From: Crocinitomicaceae bacterium
Lineage (GTDB): Bacteria > Bacteroidota > Bacteroidia > Flavobacteriales_D > Crocinitomicaceae
NCBI GenBank assembly: GCA_030833845.1
Contig: JAURGK010000012.1
Location: forward strand, 1-64,000
Direction: 5' to 3'
Length of the DNA: 64,000 nucleotides
The position numbers were made by a program, and so were the translations under genes. Below the pieces are notes generated by a model. The model did not search any database. It was given only the letters and a program-made list of their open reading frames with translations, and had not been told where the DNA came from. Shown one piece after another: positions 53,761 through 64,000 of this stretch (positions are counted from its first letter, which is position 1; each line of letters begins with the position of its first letter).

Positions 53761-54417
53761 TTATTGATTGCCCTTGGCGTGGTCGGCTAAAAATTGTTGC
53801 AGTCCGATGTCTGTAAGTGGGTGCTTAACCAAGGCTTTGATCGCGGATAATGGCCCTGTCATGACATCGGCACCAATCGTTGCACAGTTAATGATATGCA
53901 TAGGGTGTCGAACGGAAGCGGCTAATATTTCAGTATCAAAAGCATAATTATCATAAATCACTCGGATTTGTTCAATTAATGAAAGCCCATCGGTAGATAC
54001 GTCGTCAAGACGACCTAAGAAAGGTGAAATATACGTAGCTCCTGCTTTGGCGGCAATCAATGCCTGACCAGCTGAAAAGATCAAGGTGCAATTGGTACGA
54101 ATTCCTTTGGCAGCAAAATACTTGATTGCCTTGAGTCCTTCGGCGATCATTGGAATCTTAACAACAATGTTCTTATGCAGAGCAGCCAATTGTTCACCTT
54201 CGCGCACCATGCCTTCAAAGTCTGTGGAAATAACCTCTGCACTTACCGGACCATCAACGATATTACAAATGGCAATGTAGTGGTTTAAGATATTTTCTTG
54301 TCCTGTAATGCCTTCTTTGGCCATCAGCGATGGATTTGTTGTAACGCCATCTAGGATACCCATGTCATGGGCTTCGGCAATTTCTTTGAGGTTAGCGGTG
54401 TCTATAAAAAATTTCAT
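53761..54417 (-). CDS. fsa: Fructose-6-phosphate aldolase / short transaldolase
   Basis: The 218-residue class I aldolase has [26 protein letters not shown], the Schiff-base Lys in NIVVKIPM, and [31 protein letters not shown]. This small transaldolase-family form is about 100 residues shorter than classical TalB. It is listed as FSA or transaldolase TalC; both activities occur in the group. It could close the pentose phosphate route. It follows yidC by 4 bases. Confidence 0.9.
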   Translation of the reverse strand: MKFFIDTANLKEIAEAHDMGILDGVTTNPSLMAKEGITGQENILNHYIAICNIVDGPVSAEVISTDFEGMVREGEQLAALHKNIVVKIPMIAEGLKAIKYFAAKGIRTNCTLIFSAGQALIAAKAGATYISPFLGRLDDVSTDGLSLIEQIRVIYDNYAFDTEILAASVRHPMHIINCATIGADVMTGPLSAIKALVKHPLTDIGLQQFLADHAKGNQ

Positions 54418-54421
54418 GGGG

Positions 54422-56248
54422 TTATTTTTTTCGGTTTTTAAGCATTTCTTGTTGTTGACGTTGCATTTCTTCTAGCTTTTCTTGGAAACGCGATTTCTTT
54501 TTGGCTTTTGGATTGGAAGCGCTATTGGCTTTTCTTTCTGCCATTTTTAACTTCAGATTTTCTTCATTTACAAAAAAGCGCTTGATCAAAACCATCATTA
54601 CGATAGATAAGAGCGTAGAAACAAAATAATAATAAGACAAACCAGCGGAGTAATTATTGAAGAAGAATATCATCATAAAAGGGAAAATATACATAATAAT
54701 CCGCATATCTGGCATTCCTGGTTGCTGTGGCGTTTGCATATTGCCACTATTCATGTAGGTGTAGGCTAGGGTAGTTCCGGCCATCAGTAGGGTGAATAAG
54801 GAGACGTGGTCTCCGTAGATTGGAAGGTGAAAGCCAAAATCAAGAATAGAATCGAATGAACTTAAATCCTCAGCCCATAAAAATCCTTTTTGGCGCAGTT
54901 CAAAAGCAGCAGGGAAAAATCTAAATACGGCAAGTAAAATAGGCATCTGAATGAGCATCGGCAAACAACCGGCCAATGGGCTTGCACCAGACTCGCGATA
55001 GAGCGTCATCATTTCCATTTGCTTTTTCATTGCATCTTCCTGCTTCGGGTATTTGGCATTGAGTGAATCAATTTCAGGTTTAAGAATGCGCATTTTGACA
55101 GACGATACAAACATTTTCCATTGGACGGGCATCAAAATGGTTTTAAGTATGAGCGTCAAGATGAGTATGGCCCAACCAATGGCAATACCGTTGTCTACGA
55201 GCAAATTAAAAATGGGCTGAACGGCATAAATATTGATCCATCTAAAAAGGCCCCATCCAAAATTGAGAATATCGTCATAGTTGCTGTCGTAGCTTTTAAG
55301 AACCTCGTAATCATTGGGCCCAAAAAACCAATTGAAACTAGCCGAATTGTTCTGGAAATTGAGTGCCATCGTTGCATGGTAGCCTTTTAAGTGCGTCCAA
55401 GCTTGGGGGTGTCCTTCTTTGAAATTTTTAATGAAGAATTTAGTTCCTTTTTTTGGAAAAGGATTCGTAGGGTGTAGGATAGCCGAGAAATAACTTTGCT
55501 TAAATGCTACCCATTCAAGGTCCTCTTCTGGAGTGCCAGATTCAGTAGCTGTTTCTGAAAGATAGTCCAAACCACTTTCTGTTTGGTTGAAACAAATGGT
55601 AGAAACACGGCGTTGTTCAGAAAATAGTCGTTCAGTCTTTTTGAAATCAGCTGCCCAATTAAGCATCGTATTGTCGAGGATAAACCCCTTGTTATCTAGT
55701 ACATCAATCTTGTAAGAAAGGTCATGACCCTCCTTTAGGGTATAAACTTGTCTGATGGTACCCTCTGGGAATTGCGCTTCGTATATGACTTTGTTTTTCG
55801 AGGCTGTTATCAAATCAAAATAAACATCCTTGGTATAGCGCTTGCCCTTATTTGTTGCAAGGATCAACTGATTGTGTGCATCGCCGTTTTCAAACAAACA
55901 AAGTGCGTTGTCTTTTTTGGCTGCAAAATCTTTATAGCTATGGTATTTTTTGAGGTAAACTCCGGCAATCATTCCTCCTTTTGAATTCAATTCTACGCGG
56001 AGGTCTTCATTTTCAAGCGTAGTTAGGACTTCTTCCTTGATTGGAGTGGGGCGCGTTGCTGCCTGATTCAAAGAAGCTTGCTTACCTTTTTTGGTCTTTT
56101 TTACTTCTTGCTCTTTATTTTTTTCTTTGGCCTGGGCTTCTTTCTTTTGAGCTGCTTTTAACTCATCTTTTGACGGCTGATTCATTACGGAAAATACCGT
56201 GATGATCAGACCAATGAGTACGAGGCCAATAGTGGAATTGCGATCCAT
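54422..56248 (-). CDS. yidC: Membrane protein insertase YidC
   Basis: The 608-residue protein has an N-terminal helix ([14 protein letters not shown]), a Lys/Glu-rich linker (about 30-65), a large periplasmic beta-sandwich (about 75-360), and the conserved Oxa1-type core with five helices, including [18 protein letters not shown] and [23 protein letters not shown]. The C-terminal tail is long and basic, as in Bacteroidota YidC that bind ribosomes. It inserts inner membrane proteins with or without SecYEG. Five bases separate it from pyrG. Confidence 0.96.
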   Translation of the reverse strand: MDRNSTIGLVLIGLIITVFSVMNQPSKDELKAAQKKEAQAKEKNKEQEVKKTKKGKQASLNQAATRPTPIKEEVLTTLENEDLRVELNSKGGMIAGVYLKKYHSYKDFAAKKDNALCLFENGDAHNQLILATNKGKRYTKDVYFDLITASKNKVIYEAQFPEGTIRQVYTLKEGHDLSYKIDVLDNKGFILDNTMLNWAADFKKTERLFSEQRRVSTICFNQTESGLDYLSETATESGTPEEDLEWVAFKQSYFSAILHPTNPFPKKGTKFFIKNFKEGHPQAWTHLKGYHATMALNFQNNSASFNWFFGPNDYEVLKSYDSNYDDILNFGWGLFRWINIYAVQPIFNLLVDNGIAIGWAILILTLILKTILMPVQWKMFVSSVKMRILKPEIDSLNAKYPKQEDAMKKQMEMMTLYRESGASPLAGCLPMLIQMPILLAVFRFFPAAFELRQKGFLWAEDLSSFDSILDFGFHLPIYGDHVSLFTLLMAGTTLAYTYMNSGNMQTPQQPGMPDMRIIMYIFPFMMIFFFNNYSAGLSYYYFVSTLLSIVMMVLIKRFFVNEENLKLKMAERKANSASNPKAKKKSRFQEKLEEMQRQQQEMLKNRKK

Positions 56249-56253
56249 AATGT

Positions 56254-57903
<1,650 letters not shown>

Positions 57904-58497
57904 TTATTTCCTTTCTTGCCACTTAAAATAGGTCTTTTGTTGCGTGGGTCGATTCGTTTCTACCTCAGTCAAAGGTTCGCAAGGAATCAGACTTGAATGA
58001 CAATCTGAAGGTAATTGTTGGTATAGGGCGGTTCCGTCGGTTTTCCAAGAAATCATGTCGTCGGAAACTTCTTTGATGATTTTAGCCGGATTACCCACAA
58101 CTAAGCTTCTTTTAGGTATCTGCATTTTTGAAGGAACGAAACACAAAGCACCGACAATTGATTCTTTGCCAATAATAACATCGTCCATCACAACGGCGTT
58201 CATTCCTACCAAACAGTTTTCTTCTAGAATCCCGCCGTGTATGATGGCGCCATGCCCAACATGTGCGCCAGCTTTTAAATGTACGGTTGTTCCCGGAAAC
58301 ATATGAATTACACAATTTTCTTGGACATTACAGCCGTCTTCAATTATAATTTGACCCCAGTCGCCGCGCAATACAGCTCCTGGGCCAATGTAAACGTTTT
58401 CACCTATGATTACATTCCCGGTAACGTTTGCCTGGGGGTGCACAAAGCTAGAAGGTTTAATTACTGGGACAAAGCCCTTAAACGAATAGATGGCCAT
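57904..58497 (-). CDS. Gamma-carbonic-anhydrase-like hexapeptide protein
   Basis: The 197-residue protein is a left-handed beta-helix built of hexapeptide turns: VTGNVIIGENVYIGPGAVLRGDWGQIIIEDGCNVQENCVIH, then GAHVGHGAIIHGGILEENCLVGMNAVVMDD. The three histidines in NCVIH, HVGHG and GAIIHG are placed like the zinc ligands of Cam-type gamma carbonic anhydrases and PaaY/YrdA thioesterases. The real activity of such family members varies. It lies 46 bases after the AMP nucleosidase gene on the same strand. Confidence 0.85.
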   Translation of the reverse strand: MAIYSFKGFVPVIKPSSFVHPQANVTGNVIIGENVYIGPGAVLRGDWGQIIIEDGCNVQENCVIHMFPGTTVHLKAGAHVGHGAIIHGGILEENCLVGMNAVVMDDVIIGKESIVGALCFVPSKMQIPKRSLVVGNPAKIIKEVSDDMISWKTDGTALYQQLPSDCHSSLIPCEPLTEVETNRPTQQKTYFKWQERK

Positions 58498-58543
58498 TGG
58501 TCAATAGTTTCTATTTAACATAATATTAATTATATAACAATTA

Positions 58544-59314
58544 TTAAAATTGTAAGTGTCTGATAGTTAAACCGTTATTCTTTAATTGCAACAAAGCGTC
58601 TATACCTACCTGTATGTGCTGTTGTACAAATTGTTGCGTAACGGTGGTATCGCTCGCTTCGGTTTTGACCCCTTCGGGAATCATCGGAGAATCACTCACT
58701 AGCAGCAAAGCACCAGTTGGTGTCTTGTTGGCAAACCCTACAGTAAAAATTGTTGCGGTCTCCATATCAATGGCATATGCGCGAATTTTCTGTAGATAGC
58801 TCTTGAATTCATCATCGTGTTCCCAAACGCGCCGATTGGTAGTATACACTGTTCCAGTCCAGTAATCAAGATTGGCATCGCGAATAGTTGTTGAGATGGC
58901 TTTCTGCAAAGCAAATGAAGGTAATGCTGGAACTTCTGCTGGCAGATAATCATTGGAGGTTCCCTCGCCACGAATGGCCGCAATCGGTAAAATTAGATCC
59001 CCGATTTTGTTTCTTTTTTTTAAGCCGCCACATTTACCCAAAAACAAGACCGCCTTGGGTTGTATAGCGGTGAGTAAATCCATAATAGTTGCTGCTCCCG
59101 GGCTACCCATTCCAAAATTGATGATCGACATGTCATTGGCTGTAGCCACCTGCATCGGCCGATTGGCGCCAATGATTTCAACACCAAATTTTTCAGCGAA
59201 TATCTGTACGTAATTAGAGAAATTGGTCAATAAAATATAGGACCCAAATTGTTCTAAAGCGACACCGGTGTATCTAGGGAGCCAATTTTCGACGATTTCT
59301 TCTTTACTCTTCAT
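58544..59314 (-). CDS. amn: AMP nucleosidase
   Basis: Predicted to cleave AMP to adenine and ribose 5-phosphate. The 256-residue protein belongs to the PNP/UDP phosphorylase fold: VLFLGKCGGLKKRNKIGDLILPIAAIRGEGTSNDYLPAEVP, then AIDMETATIFTVGFANKTPTGALLLVSDSP with the conserved METAT and SDSP motifs. The Bacteroidota form lacks the long N-terminal regulatory domain of the E. coli enzyme. General purine nucleoside phosphorylase activity is the main alternative. Confidence 0.85.
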   Translation of the reverse strand: MKSKEEIVENWLPRYTGVALEQFGSYILLTNFSNYVQIFAEKFGVEIIGANRPMQVATANDMSIINFGMGSPGAATIMDLLTAIQPKAVLFLGKCGGLKKRNKIGDLILPIAAIRGEGTSNDYLPAEVPALPSFALQKAISTTIRDANLDYWTGTVYTTNRRVWEHDDEFKSYLQKIRAYAIDMETATIFTVGFANKTPTGALLLVSDSPMIPEGVKTEASDTTVTQQFVQQHIQVGIDALLQLKNNGLTIRHLQF

Positions 59315-59354
59315 TAATTATATTTTAAACAAGGTACGTATAATTTTGTTATTC

Positions 59355-59362
59355 TATCTTTG
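59355..59362 (+). promoter_or_regulatory. -7 box (TATCTTTG) for mutS2
   Basis: TATCTTTG matches the phylum's -7 consensus and ends 5 bases before the GTG start codon at 59368. Transcription would start at or within a base or two of the start codon. Confidence 0.5.
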
Positions 59363-59367
59363 TTATT

Positions 59368-61482
59368 GTGTATAGCACTGATCACCAAACCCTGCAGGAT
59401 TTAGAATTTTCCGCCATAAAGAGCTGGTTAGAAACCTTTTGCATTGGCCCTACGGCTACAAAAAAAGTGCAGCTCTTGCAGCCTTGCAATCAGTTCCAAT
59501 TATTGCGACAAGAATTGAGCGCACTTGATGAACTCAGACAAGTGCGTGTGCATGGTGAAAAATTTCCGGTCTTAGAATTTGAAGAGCTTCAAAAAGAAAT
59601 CAAATTATTGGGAATTCAAAAGGCTGTCATATCGCTTGAAGGTTTTAGGCGTATCTATATAGCCTCCGAATTGGTCAATGCAATCGTATTGTTTTTTGAA
59701 AATTCGCTTTTCAAGTACCCCCTGCTCAAAGAGCTCACCCAAGAGGTATATTATACCAAAGAGATTACCAACGAGATTGATCAGGTTTTTGATCGCAATG
59801 GGCAAATCAAAGATGATGCCTCTAGCAACCTGATGGAAATTCGATCAAGAATTCGGGTGTTGCGCAATCAAATCAACAAAAACTTTGACAAGGAATTAAG
59901 ACGCTACAACAAAGATAAGGTGCTTGGCGAAACCCTTGAAACCTTTGTCAACGAACGCCGTGTCTTGACTGTACTTTCTACTTTTAAGCGCAAGGTTCCA
60001 GGCAATATTCATGGCTCAAGCAAGACGGGCAGCCTTACCTTTATTGAGCCTTTAGTGAATGTTCCACTCAATAATGAGCTCGAGTTTCTTTTTGATGATG
60101 AGCGCAAAGAAATACACCGAATTTTACAAGCGCTTACAGGTCTCATGGTGCAATATGCAACGCTTATTGGGGCTTATCAGGTGTTATTAACGCGTATTGA
60201 TTTTCTAAATGCCAAATGCAAATTGGCCCTTGAAATGCAAGCGGTGCTGCCCGCAATTTCTAAGCACGCCCATATGCATCTCAAGGGTGCCTTCCATCCT
60301 TTGCTTAGACGAGCAAATCAAGCTTTATCCAAACCCACTCTACCGCAAGATATTAGCCTTAAACTAGATGCCCGAATGTTGGTTATTTCGGGTCCAAATG
60401 CCGGAGGAAAAAGCATTACCTTAAAAACAGTTGGACTCTTGCAACTGATGCTTCAATCTGGTTTATTGGTGCCCGTGGCGCCAGACAGCACGATGTGCTT
60501 TTTTAAACAAATTTATTCCGACATTGGAGATAATCAATCTATTGAAAATGAGTTAAGTACATATTCTTACCGTTTGCAAAGAATGAAGTATTTTTTAGCT
60601 CGTGCTAATGCGAATACTTTGTTGTTACTCGATGAATTTGGCACTGGCTCAGATCCCGAGCTGGGAGCTGCATTGGCCGAAGTATTCTTTGAGCAAATGT
60701 ATCAACTCCATGCCTTTGCTGTCATTACAACGCACTATTCCAATATTAAACTTAAGGCCGATGAGCTCTCAGCGGCTAGAAATGGATGCATGCTATTCAA
60801 TGAAAAAGACCTCACCCCACTTTATCAATTCTCTTTAGGGCAACCAGGTAGCTCATTTACCTTTGAAGTGGCGCAATTAAATGGTATTTCTAAAGCACTC
60901 ATTACTGACGCAAAAAATCGCTTGAATCAACAAAAAGTTCGGCTTGACAAATTATTAAGTAGCCTGCAAAAAGAGCGAAATCAACTCCTGTCTCAAAATA
61001 AGCGCCTTGAAGAAGCAGCCAACAATGCAGAAAAGACTAACTTAAAGTATCAGCAAGAGATTGAAAAATTGCAGCACAAACAATCGCAAGTAAGTCTGGT
61101 TCAAGAAACGAGCCAGCGGCAATTGCAAGCAGGTAAAAAGATGCTCGGCTTTATAGAGCGCTTCAATACCTCCTCACGAAAAAAAGACATCAATTCAGCT
61201 CTTTTTCAAGAGTTGACACAATATTTACGCCTAGAAAAATCTAAGCAAACCATCAAGAAAAAAGCACCTCTACCCGCCTCTTCGCTCAAGCCAACAAAAA
61301 AAGAAGTGCAGCGCGCCCAAAAGTATGAACAAGACAAGATTAAACTAGGAAGTAAGGTGCAATTGATTCAAACAAATAGGATTGGCATTGTTGAAGAAAT
61401 CAAAGGCAAACAGCTTACCGTTATTTTTGGGCAAGCTCGTTTGAAAGTGAGTTTAGATAAACTGCGTTATCTAACGGATTGA
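59368..61482 (+). CDS. mutS2: MutS2-type ATPase without Smr domain
   Basis: The 704-residue protein is a MutS2 homologue. It has the N-terminal conserved LQDLEFSAIKSWLETF, helical core and clamp, and the ATPase with Walker A SGPNAGGKS (about 344), TYSYRLQRMKYFL, Walker B LLLLDEFGTGSDP, and VITTHYSNIK. A coiled-coil region (530-600) and a final KOW-like segment (IKLGSKVQLIQTNRIGIVEEIKG) follow. The C-terminal Smr endonuclease domain of typical MutS2 (about 780 residues) is missing; the protein stops right after the KOW-like strand. MutS2 acts in ribosome rescue or recombination control, not mismatch repair. The GTG start follows a -7 box by 5 bases. Confidence 0.9.
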   Translation: MYSTDHQTLQDLEFSAIKSWLETFCIGPTATKKVQLLQPCNQFQLLRQELSALDELRQVRVHGEKFPVLEFEELQKEIKLLGIQKAVISLEGFRRIYIASELVNAIVLFFENSLFKYPLLKELTQEVYYTKEITNEIDQVFDRNGQIKDDASSNLMEIRSRIRVLRNQINKNFDKELRRYNKDKVLGETLETFVNERRVLTVLSTFKRKVPGNIHGSSKTGSLTFIEPLVNVPLNNELEFLFDDERKEIHRILQALTGLMVQYATLIGAYQVLLTRIDFLNAKCKLALEMQAVLPAISKHAHMHLKGAFHPLLRRANQALSKPTLPQDISLKLDARMLVISGPNAGGKSITLKTVGLLQLMLQSGLLVPVAPDSTMCFFKQIYSDIGDNQSIENELSTYSYRLQRMKYFLARANANTLLLLDEFGTGSDPELGAALAEVFFEQMYQLHAFAVITTHYSNIKLKADELSAARNGCMLFNEKDLTPLYQFSLGQPGSSFTFEVAQLNGISKALITDAKNRLNQQKVRLDKLLSSLQKERNQLLSQNKRLEEAANNAEKTNLKYQQEIEKLQHKQSQVSLVQETSQRQLQAGKKMLGFIERFNTSSRKKDINSALFQELTQYLRLEKSKQTIKKKAPLPASSLKPTKKEVQRAQKYEQDKIKLGSKVQLIQTNRIGIVEEIKGKQLTVIFGQARLKVSLDKLRYLTD

Positions 61483-61521
61483 AATTTAACATGAGTTACA
61501 TATCAATCCCTTGGAATTCCG

Positions 61522-61529
61522 TAACTTTG
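61522..61529 (+). promoter_or_regulatory. -7 box (TAACTTTG) for the speD-speE gene
   Basis: TAACTTTG matches TAnnTTTG and lies 29 bases before the ATG at 61559. No -33 TTTG at the usual distance. Confidence 0.5.
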
Positions 61530-61558
61530 CGTCCTATTTTTAATTTTTTAAACAAAAA

Positions 61559-62845
61559 ATGAGTAACACAGCACTTGGAAACCACATTTTAGTGGAGTTT
61601 ATGAATTGTGATCCGCATGTCATGAATGACGTAGCGGCGATTGAACGTGACATGGTTGGGGCTGCCCGCAAGGCGGAAGCAACCGTTATTAACTCAACCT
61701 TTCATCATTTTTCTCCCTATGGTGTTTCAGGGGTTGTTGTGATACAAGAAAGTCATTTGGCTATACATACCTGGCCCGAATATGGTTATGCAGCAGTTGA
61801 TGTATTTACCTGTGGCGACATGAATGCTTGGATTGCTTTTGATCACCTCAAAGAATGTTTTGGGGCGAAATCATATTCTGCTATTGAGATGAAACGCGGC
61901 TCTGTAAACCTTCTTACGCGGAATGATTTTGATTTAACCACGGCTCGTGAAAAAGCAGCTGAGTGGCGTAATCCTGATTTCTACACTCGAAATGTTTGGT
62001 TTACTGATAAAGATGAAGATCAAGCGCTTTCATTGCGTTTTACCGGCGATGTTTTCTTCGATGTGCAATCTCCGTATCAACGTGTGCGCATTTTGGAATC
62101 AACCAAGTATGGCAAAATGCTCGCCCTAGACGATATGGTAATGACCACCATTAAGGATGAATTTCATTACCATGAAATGATTTCACACCCTGGTTTGTTT
62201 GCTTTGCCGCATGCCAAGAATGTATTGGTTATTGGTGGTGGCGATGGCGGCACAGTCCGTGAGGTATTGCGCCATAGCAACATTGAAAAAGTAACTATGG
62301 TTGAAATCGATGGCGAGGTGATCAAGGCTTGTAAAGAGCATTTGCCAGAAATAGCCGCTTCATTCGATGATCCGAGATTAGAGCTCATTGTAGATGATGG
62401 TATTGCCTTTGTCAAAAATGCTCCGGACGCTGTTTACGATTTATTAATCGTAGACGGATCAGACCCTGTGGGCCCTGCTGAAGGATTGTTCAGTGTAGAT
62501 TTTTATCAAAATTGCTACCGCACACTCAAGGCAGATGGAATTTTGGTAGCACAAGGTGAGTCTCCTAAATTTAATGAAAAAGCTTTTGCAGAACTCAATT
62601 CAACCTTACAACAAATTTTTGGCCAAGACAATGCTCCTGTAGGACTATTCTTTGTGCCTACCTACCCTACCGGAATGTGGAGCTTCCAATATGGCATTAA
62701 AGGCTCAGCTGACCCACGTAAGGTTACTAACCTAGAGGCAATCAAAGCTTTTGTTGCCGACAATCATCTTCGTTATTACAACGAGGAAATTCATTTTTCA
62801 ACCTTCGCTTTACCAAATTTTGTAAAGCAACTAATACAAAAATAA
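61559..62845 (+). CDS. speD-speE: Fused S-adenosylmethionine decarboxylase and spermidine synthase
   Basis: One 428-residue protein has both polyamine activities. Residues 1-125 are a prokaryotic class AdoMetDC (SpeD), with the self-cleavage serine at Ser65 in [12 protein letters not shown], from which the pyruvoyl cofactor arises, and VDVFTCGD. Residues 138-428 are spermidine synthase (SpeE), with GGGDGG at 226-231 for decarboxylated SAM and the catalytic [19 protein letters not shown] (Asp299, Asp302). Decarboxylated SAM made by the first half would be used by the second to form spermidine from putrescine. No stop or frameshift separates the halves. SlyD-like gene follows one base later. 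Confidence 0.93.
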   Translation: MSNTALGNHILVEFMNCDPHVMNDVAAIERDMVGAARKAEATVINSTFHHFSPYGVSGVVVIQESHLAIHTWPEYGYAAVDVFTCGDMNAWIAFDHLKECFGAKSYSAIEMKRGSVNLLTRNDFDLTTAREKAAEWRNPDFYTRNVWFTDKDEDQALSLRFTGDVFFDVQSPYQRVRILESTKYGKMLALDDMVMTTIKDEFHYHEMISHPGLFALPHAKNVLVIGGGDGGTVREVLRHSNIEKVTMVEIDGEVIKACKEHLPEIAASFDDPRLELIVDDGIAFVKNAPDAVYDLLIVDGSDPVGPAEGLFSVDFYQNCYRTLKADGILVAQGESPKFNEKAFAELNSTLQQIFGQDNAPVGLFFVPTYPTGMWSFQYGIKGSADPRKVTNLEAIKAFVADNHLRYYNEEIHFSTFALPNFVKQLIQK

Positions 62846-62846
62846 C

Positions 62847-63353
62847 ATGCAAATCGCACACCAAAAGGTCGTTACCTTGACCTACAAACTCTCTGATCAT
62901 ACGACTGGCGAGCAAATCGAAGAAACAACTCCTGAAAATGCCCTTACCTTTTTATATGGTGTGGGTGGTATGATTCCAGAATTTGAAGAAAAATTGGCTG
63001 GCAAAACTGCAGGAGAGCATTTTGACTTTCATATTCTTGCTGCCAATGCCTATGGTGAGCAAGATCCACAGCACATAGTAATGCTTCCTGCCAACATTTT
63101 TCATAATGAGGATGGCAAATTTGATGATCAAATGTTTAAAGTGGGCAGTATTGTACCGATGTCTGATAGCGAAGGAAATCAATTGAGAGGTCGCATTTTA
63201 GAAATAGCAGATGAGACTGTTCAAATGGATTTCAATCACCCGCTTGCGGGCACAGACCTTCATTTTTCAGGTACCATATTAGAAGTACGCGACGCCGAAG
63301 CTGAAGAATTGGCTCACGGCCATGCACATGGCCCACATGGGCATCAGCATTAA
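62847..63353 (+). CDS. SlyD-like FKBP-type prolyl isomerase
   Basis: The 168-residue protein has the SlyD layout: an FKBP domain with an inserted IF flap. Segments are VVTLTYKLSDHTTGEQIEETTPENALTFLYGVGGMIPEFEEKLAGKTAGEHFDF, DFNHPLAGTDLHFSGTI and a short His-rich tail (HGHAHGPHGHQH) able to bind Ni or Zn. SlyD is a cytoplasmic chaperone and isomerase, in some bacteria delivering nickel to hydrogenase. It lies one base after the speD-speE gene and ends at a clear terminator. Confidence 0.93.
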   Translation: MQIAHQKVVTLTYKLSDHTTGEQIEETTPENALTFLYGVGGMIPEFEEKLAGKTAGEHFDFHILAANAYGEQDPQHIVMLPANIFHNEDGKFDDQMFKVGSIVPMSDSEGNQLRGRILEIADETVQMDFNHPLAGTDLHFSGTILEVRDAEAEELAHGHAHGPHGHQH

Positions 63354-63384
63354 TTTCAACATTTTCATAATTAAGTTGTTATCA

Positions 63385-63418
63385 AACGTGTAGGGTATTT
63401 TCCCTGCACGTTTTTTTT
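63385..63418 (+). terminator. Intrinsic terminator after the SlyD-like gene
   Basis: AACGTGTAGGG (63385-63395) pairs with CCCTGCACGTT (63402-63412), one T-G pair, six-base loop, then a T run to 63418. Confidence 0.9.
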
Positions 63419-63429
63419 AACAACAACAC

Positions 63430-63873
63430 ATGGCTACAGTATTTGAAACAAGACTCATTGGCAATATAGGTAAAGATGCCCATGTTAAAACAATGGAACG
63501 CGGAATTGTCGCGGTCAACTTTCCAGTTGCACACAATAAAAATTGGAAAGACAAAAAATCTGGCCAAATGCGCACCAAAACCACATGGGTCAATTGCACC
63601 ATTTGGAAACGTGAGGGTGCAAACATGCGCATCCTAGATTTTCTAACAAGAGGAACACTAGTTGAAATACTCGGCACCCCTTTTGCCAAAAGTGTCCAGT
63701 TAGAGGATGGACAAATGCGCACCGAAATCAGACTCAACGTTTCTAAAACTAATATTTTGCGACCCGCAAATAGAGAAGACGACGCTTTAACATCCTACTA
63801 CGATCAAGAAGATGCGGATGATTTTGATAATACTTTAGATGATTTAGCCATGAATAGTGATGATTTTGAATAA
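63430..63873 (+). CDS. ssb: Single-stranded DNA-binding protein
   Basis: The 147-residue OB-fold protein begins ATVFETRLIGNIGKDAHVKTMERGIVAVNFPVAHNKNWKDKKSGQMRTKTTWVNCTIWKREG, the normal bacterial SSB core, and ends with an acidic tail (DNTLDDLAMNSDDFE). The common DDIPF-type tip that recruits partner proteins is not present; the final residues are DDFE. It may be a second SSB, or the tail may simply vary. SSB coats single-stranded DNA in replication, repair and recombination. Confidence 0.93.
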   Translation: MATVFETRLIGNIGKDAHVKTMERGIVAVNFPVAHNKNWKDKKSGQMRTKTTWVNCTIWKREGANMRILDFLTRGTLVEILGTPFAKSVQLEDGQMRTEIRLNVSKTNILRPANREDDALTSYYDQEDADDFDNTLDDLAMNSDDFE

Positions 63874-63942
63874 CTTATAAAATTCCCCAAAAAAAGTCCT
63901 GTTTTTTTTCGGTTTTTGAGTTTTCAAATTCTAAAAATTATA

Positions 63943-63950
63943 TATATTTG
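63943..63950 (+). promoter_or_regulatory. -7 box (TATATTTG) of the terminal tRNA gene
   Basis: TATATTTG matches TAnnTTTG and ends 19 bases before the tRNA 5' end. A T-rich stretch at 63921-63925 may serve as -33 box. Confidence 0.55.
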
Positions 63951-63969
63951 CATCCTCGAAAGAGAACAT

Positions 63970-64000
63970 TCCTCCTTAGCTCAGTTGGTTAGAGCATCTG
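63970..64000 (+). tRNA. tRNA gene, 5' part only (probably tRNA-Asn)
   Basis: TCCTCCTTAGCTCAGTTGG and the following TTAGAGCATCTG are the acceptor 5' strand, D arm and start of the anticodon stem of a tRNA; the window ends before the anticodon. An acceptor strand starting T-C-C-T-C is usual for tRNA-Asn, so that is the best guess. The identity is not proven. Confidence 0.8.

Overview
The window reads as a chromosomal segment of a Bacteroidota bacterium, probably from the Saprospiraceae/Chitinophagaceae side of the phylum. The evidence is: two proteins with C-terminal type IX secretion (Por) sorting domains, a PorD-like DUF4835 protein next to recN, a GldI-like lipoprotein peptidyl-prolyl isomerase, many lipoproteins with short lipoboxes, an Rpb6-type omega subunit, promoter -7 boxes of the TAnnTTTG type (the phylum's sigma-A signature), and almost no Shine-Dalgarno sequences. 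It is ordinary, dense core genome, except for a looser and more AT-rich accessory stretch at about 28.6-33.4 kb.

Layout. 0-9 kb: end of a Gfo/Idh/MocA oxidoreductase, a lipoprotein overlapping a polyprenyl-phosphate sugar transferase, rpsP (with a long repetitive tail) and rimM, a GH3 lipoprotein broken by one frameshift, a CotH/lamin-tail T9SS protein, an LTxxQ protein and a FemAB-like acyltransferase. 9-17 kb (minus strand): a probable operon of TrmH-type methyltransferase, DEAD/DEAH helicase, GWxTD-domain protein, GT2 glycosyltransferase and GH92 alpha-mannosidase. 17-28.5 kb: a lipidated BamA/TamA-family protein, an amidohydrolase, an NTF2-like protein, prmC, ligA, dapA, a VanX-type dipeptidase, small membrane proteins and a nitroreductase.

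28.6-33.4 kb (accessory): a YwqK-like protein, a MarR regulator, the remnant of a sodium:solute symporter, a cysteine-sulfinate-type decarboxylase and a divergent cysteine dioxygenase. Together the last two would turn cysteine into hypotaurine. They are followed by a decayed ParE toxin gene, an intact toxin-antitoxin pair, and two degenerate copies of the tRNA-Arg 3' end plus terminator lying ahead of the real tRNA-Arg gene. This looks like an integration and erosion site at a tRNA gene.

33.4-64 kb: SOUL protein, acs, a TonB-dependent receptor, tRNA-Val, mltF-miaA, a thioredoxin-fold protein, nrnA, two FKBP lipoproteins, an M23/LysM peptidase, then the conserved run bamD-rpoZ-coaBC-porD-recN-GSCFA. 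On the minus strand follow an HD hydrolase, a T9SS cargo protein, a DUF4268 protein, fsa, yidC and pyrG as one operon, then a gamma-carbonic-anhydrase-like protein and an AMP nucleosidase. The window ends with mutS2 (no Smr domain), a fused speD-speE polyamine gene, a SlyD-like isomerase, ssb and the first 31 nt of a tRNA, probably tRNA-Asn.

The most unusual content is the hypotaurine module, with its animal-type active-site residues and a broken transporter, and the tRNA-derived repeats beside it. Function names rest on motif reading only; no database search was run.
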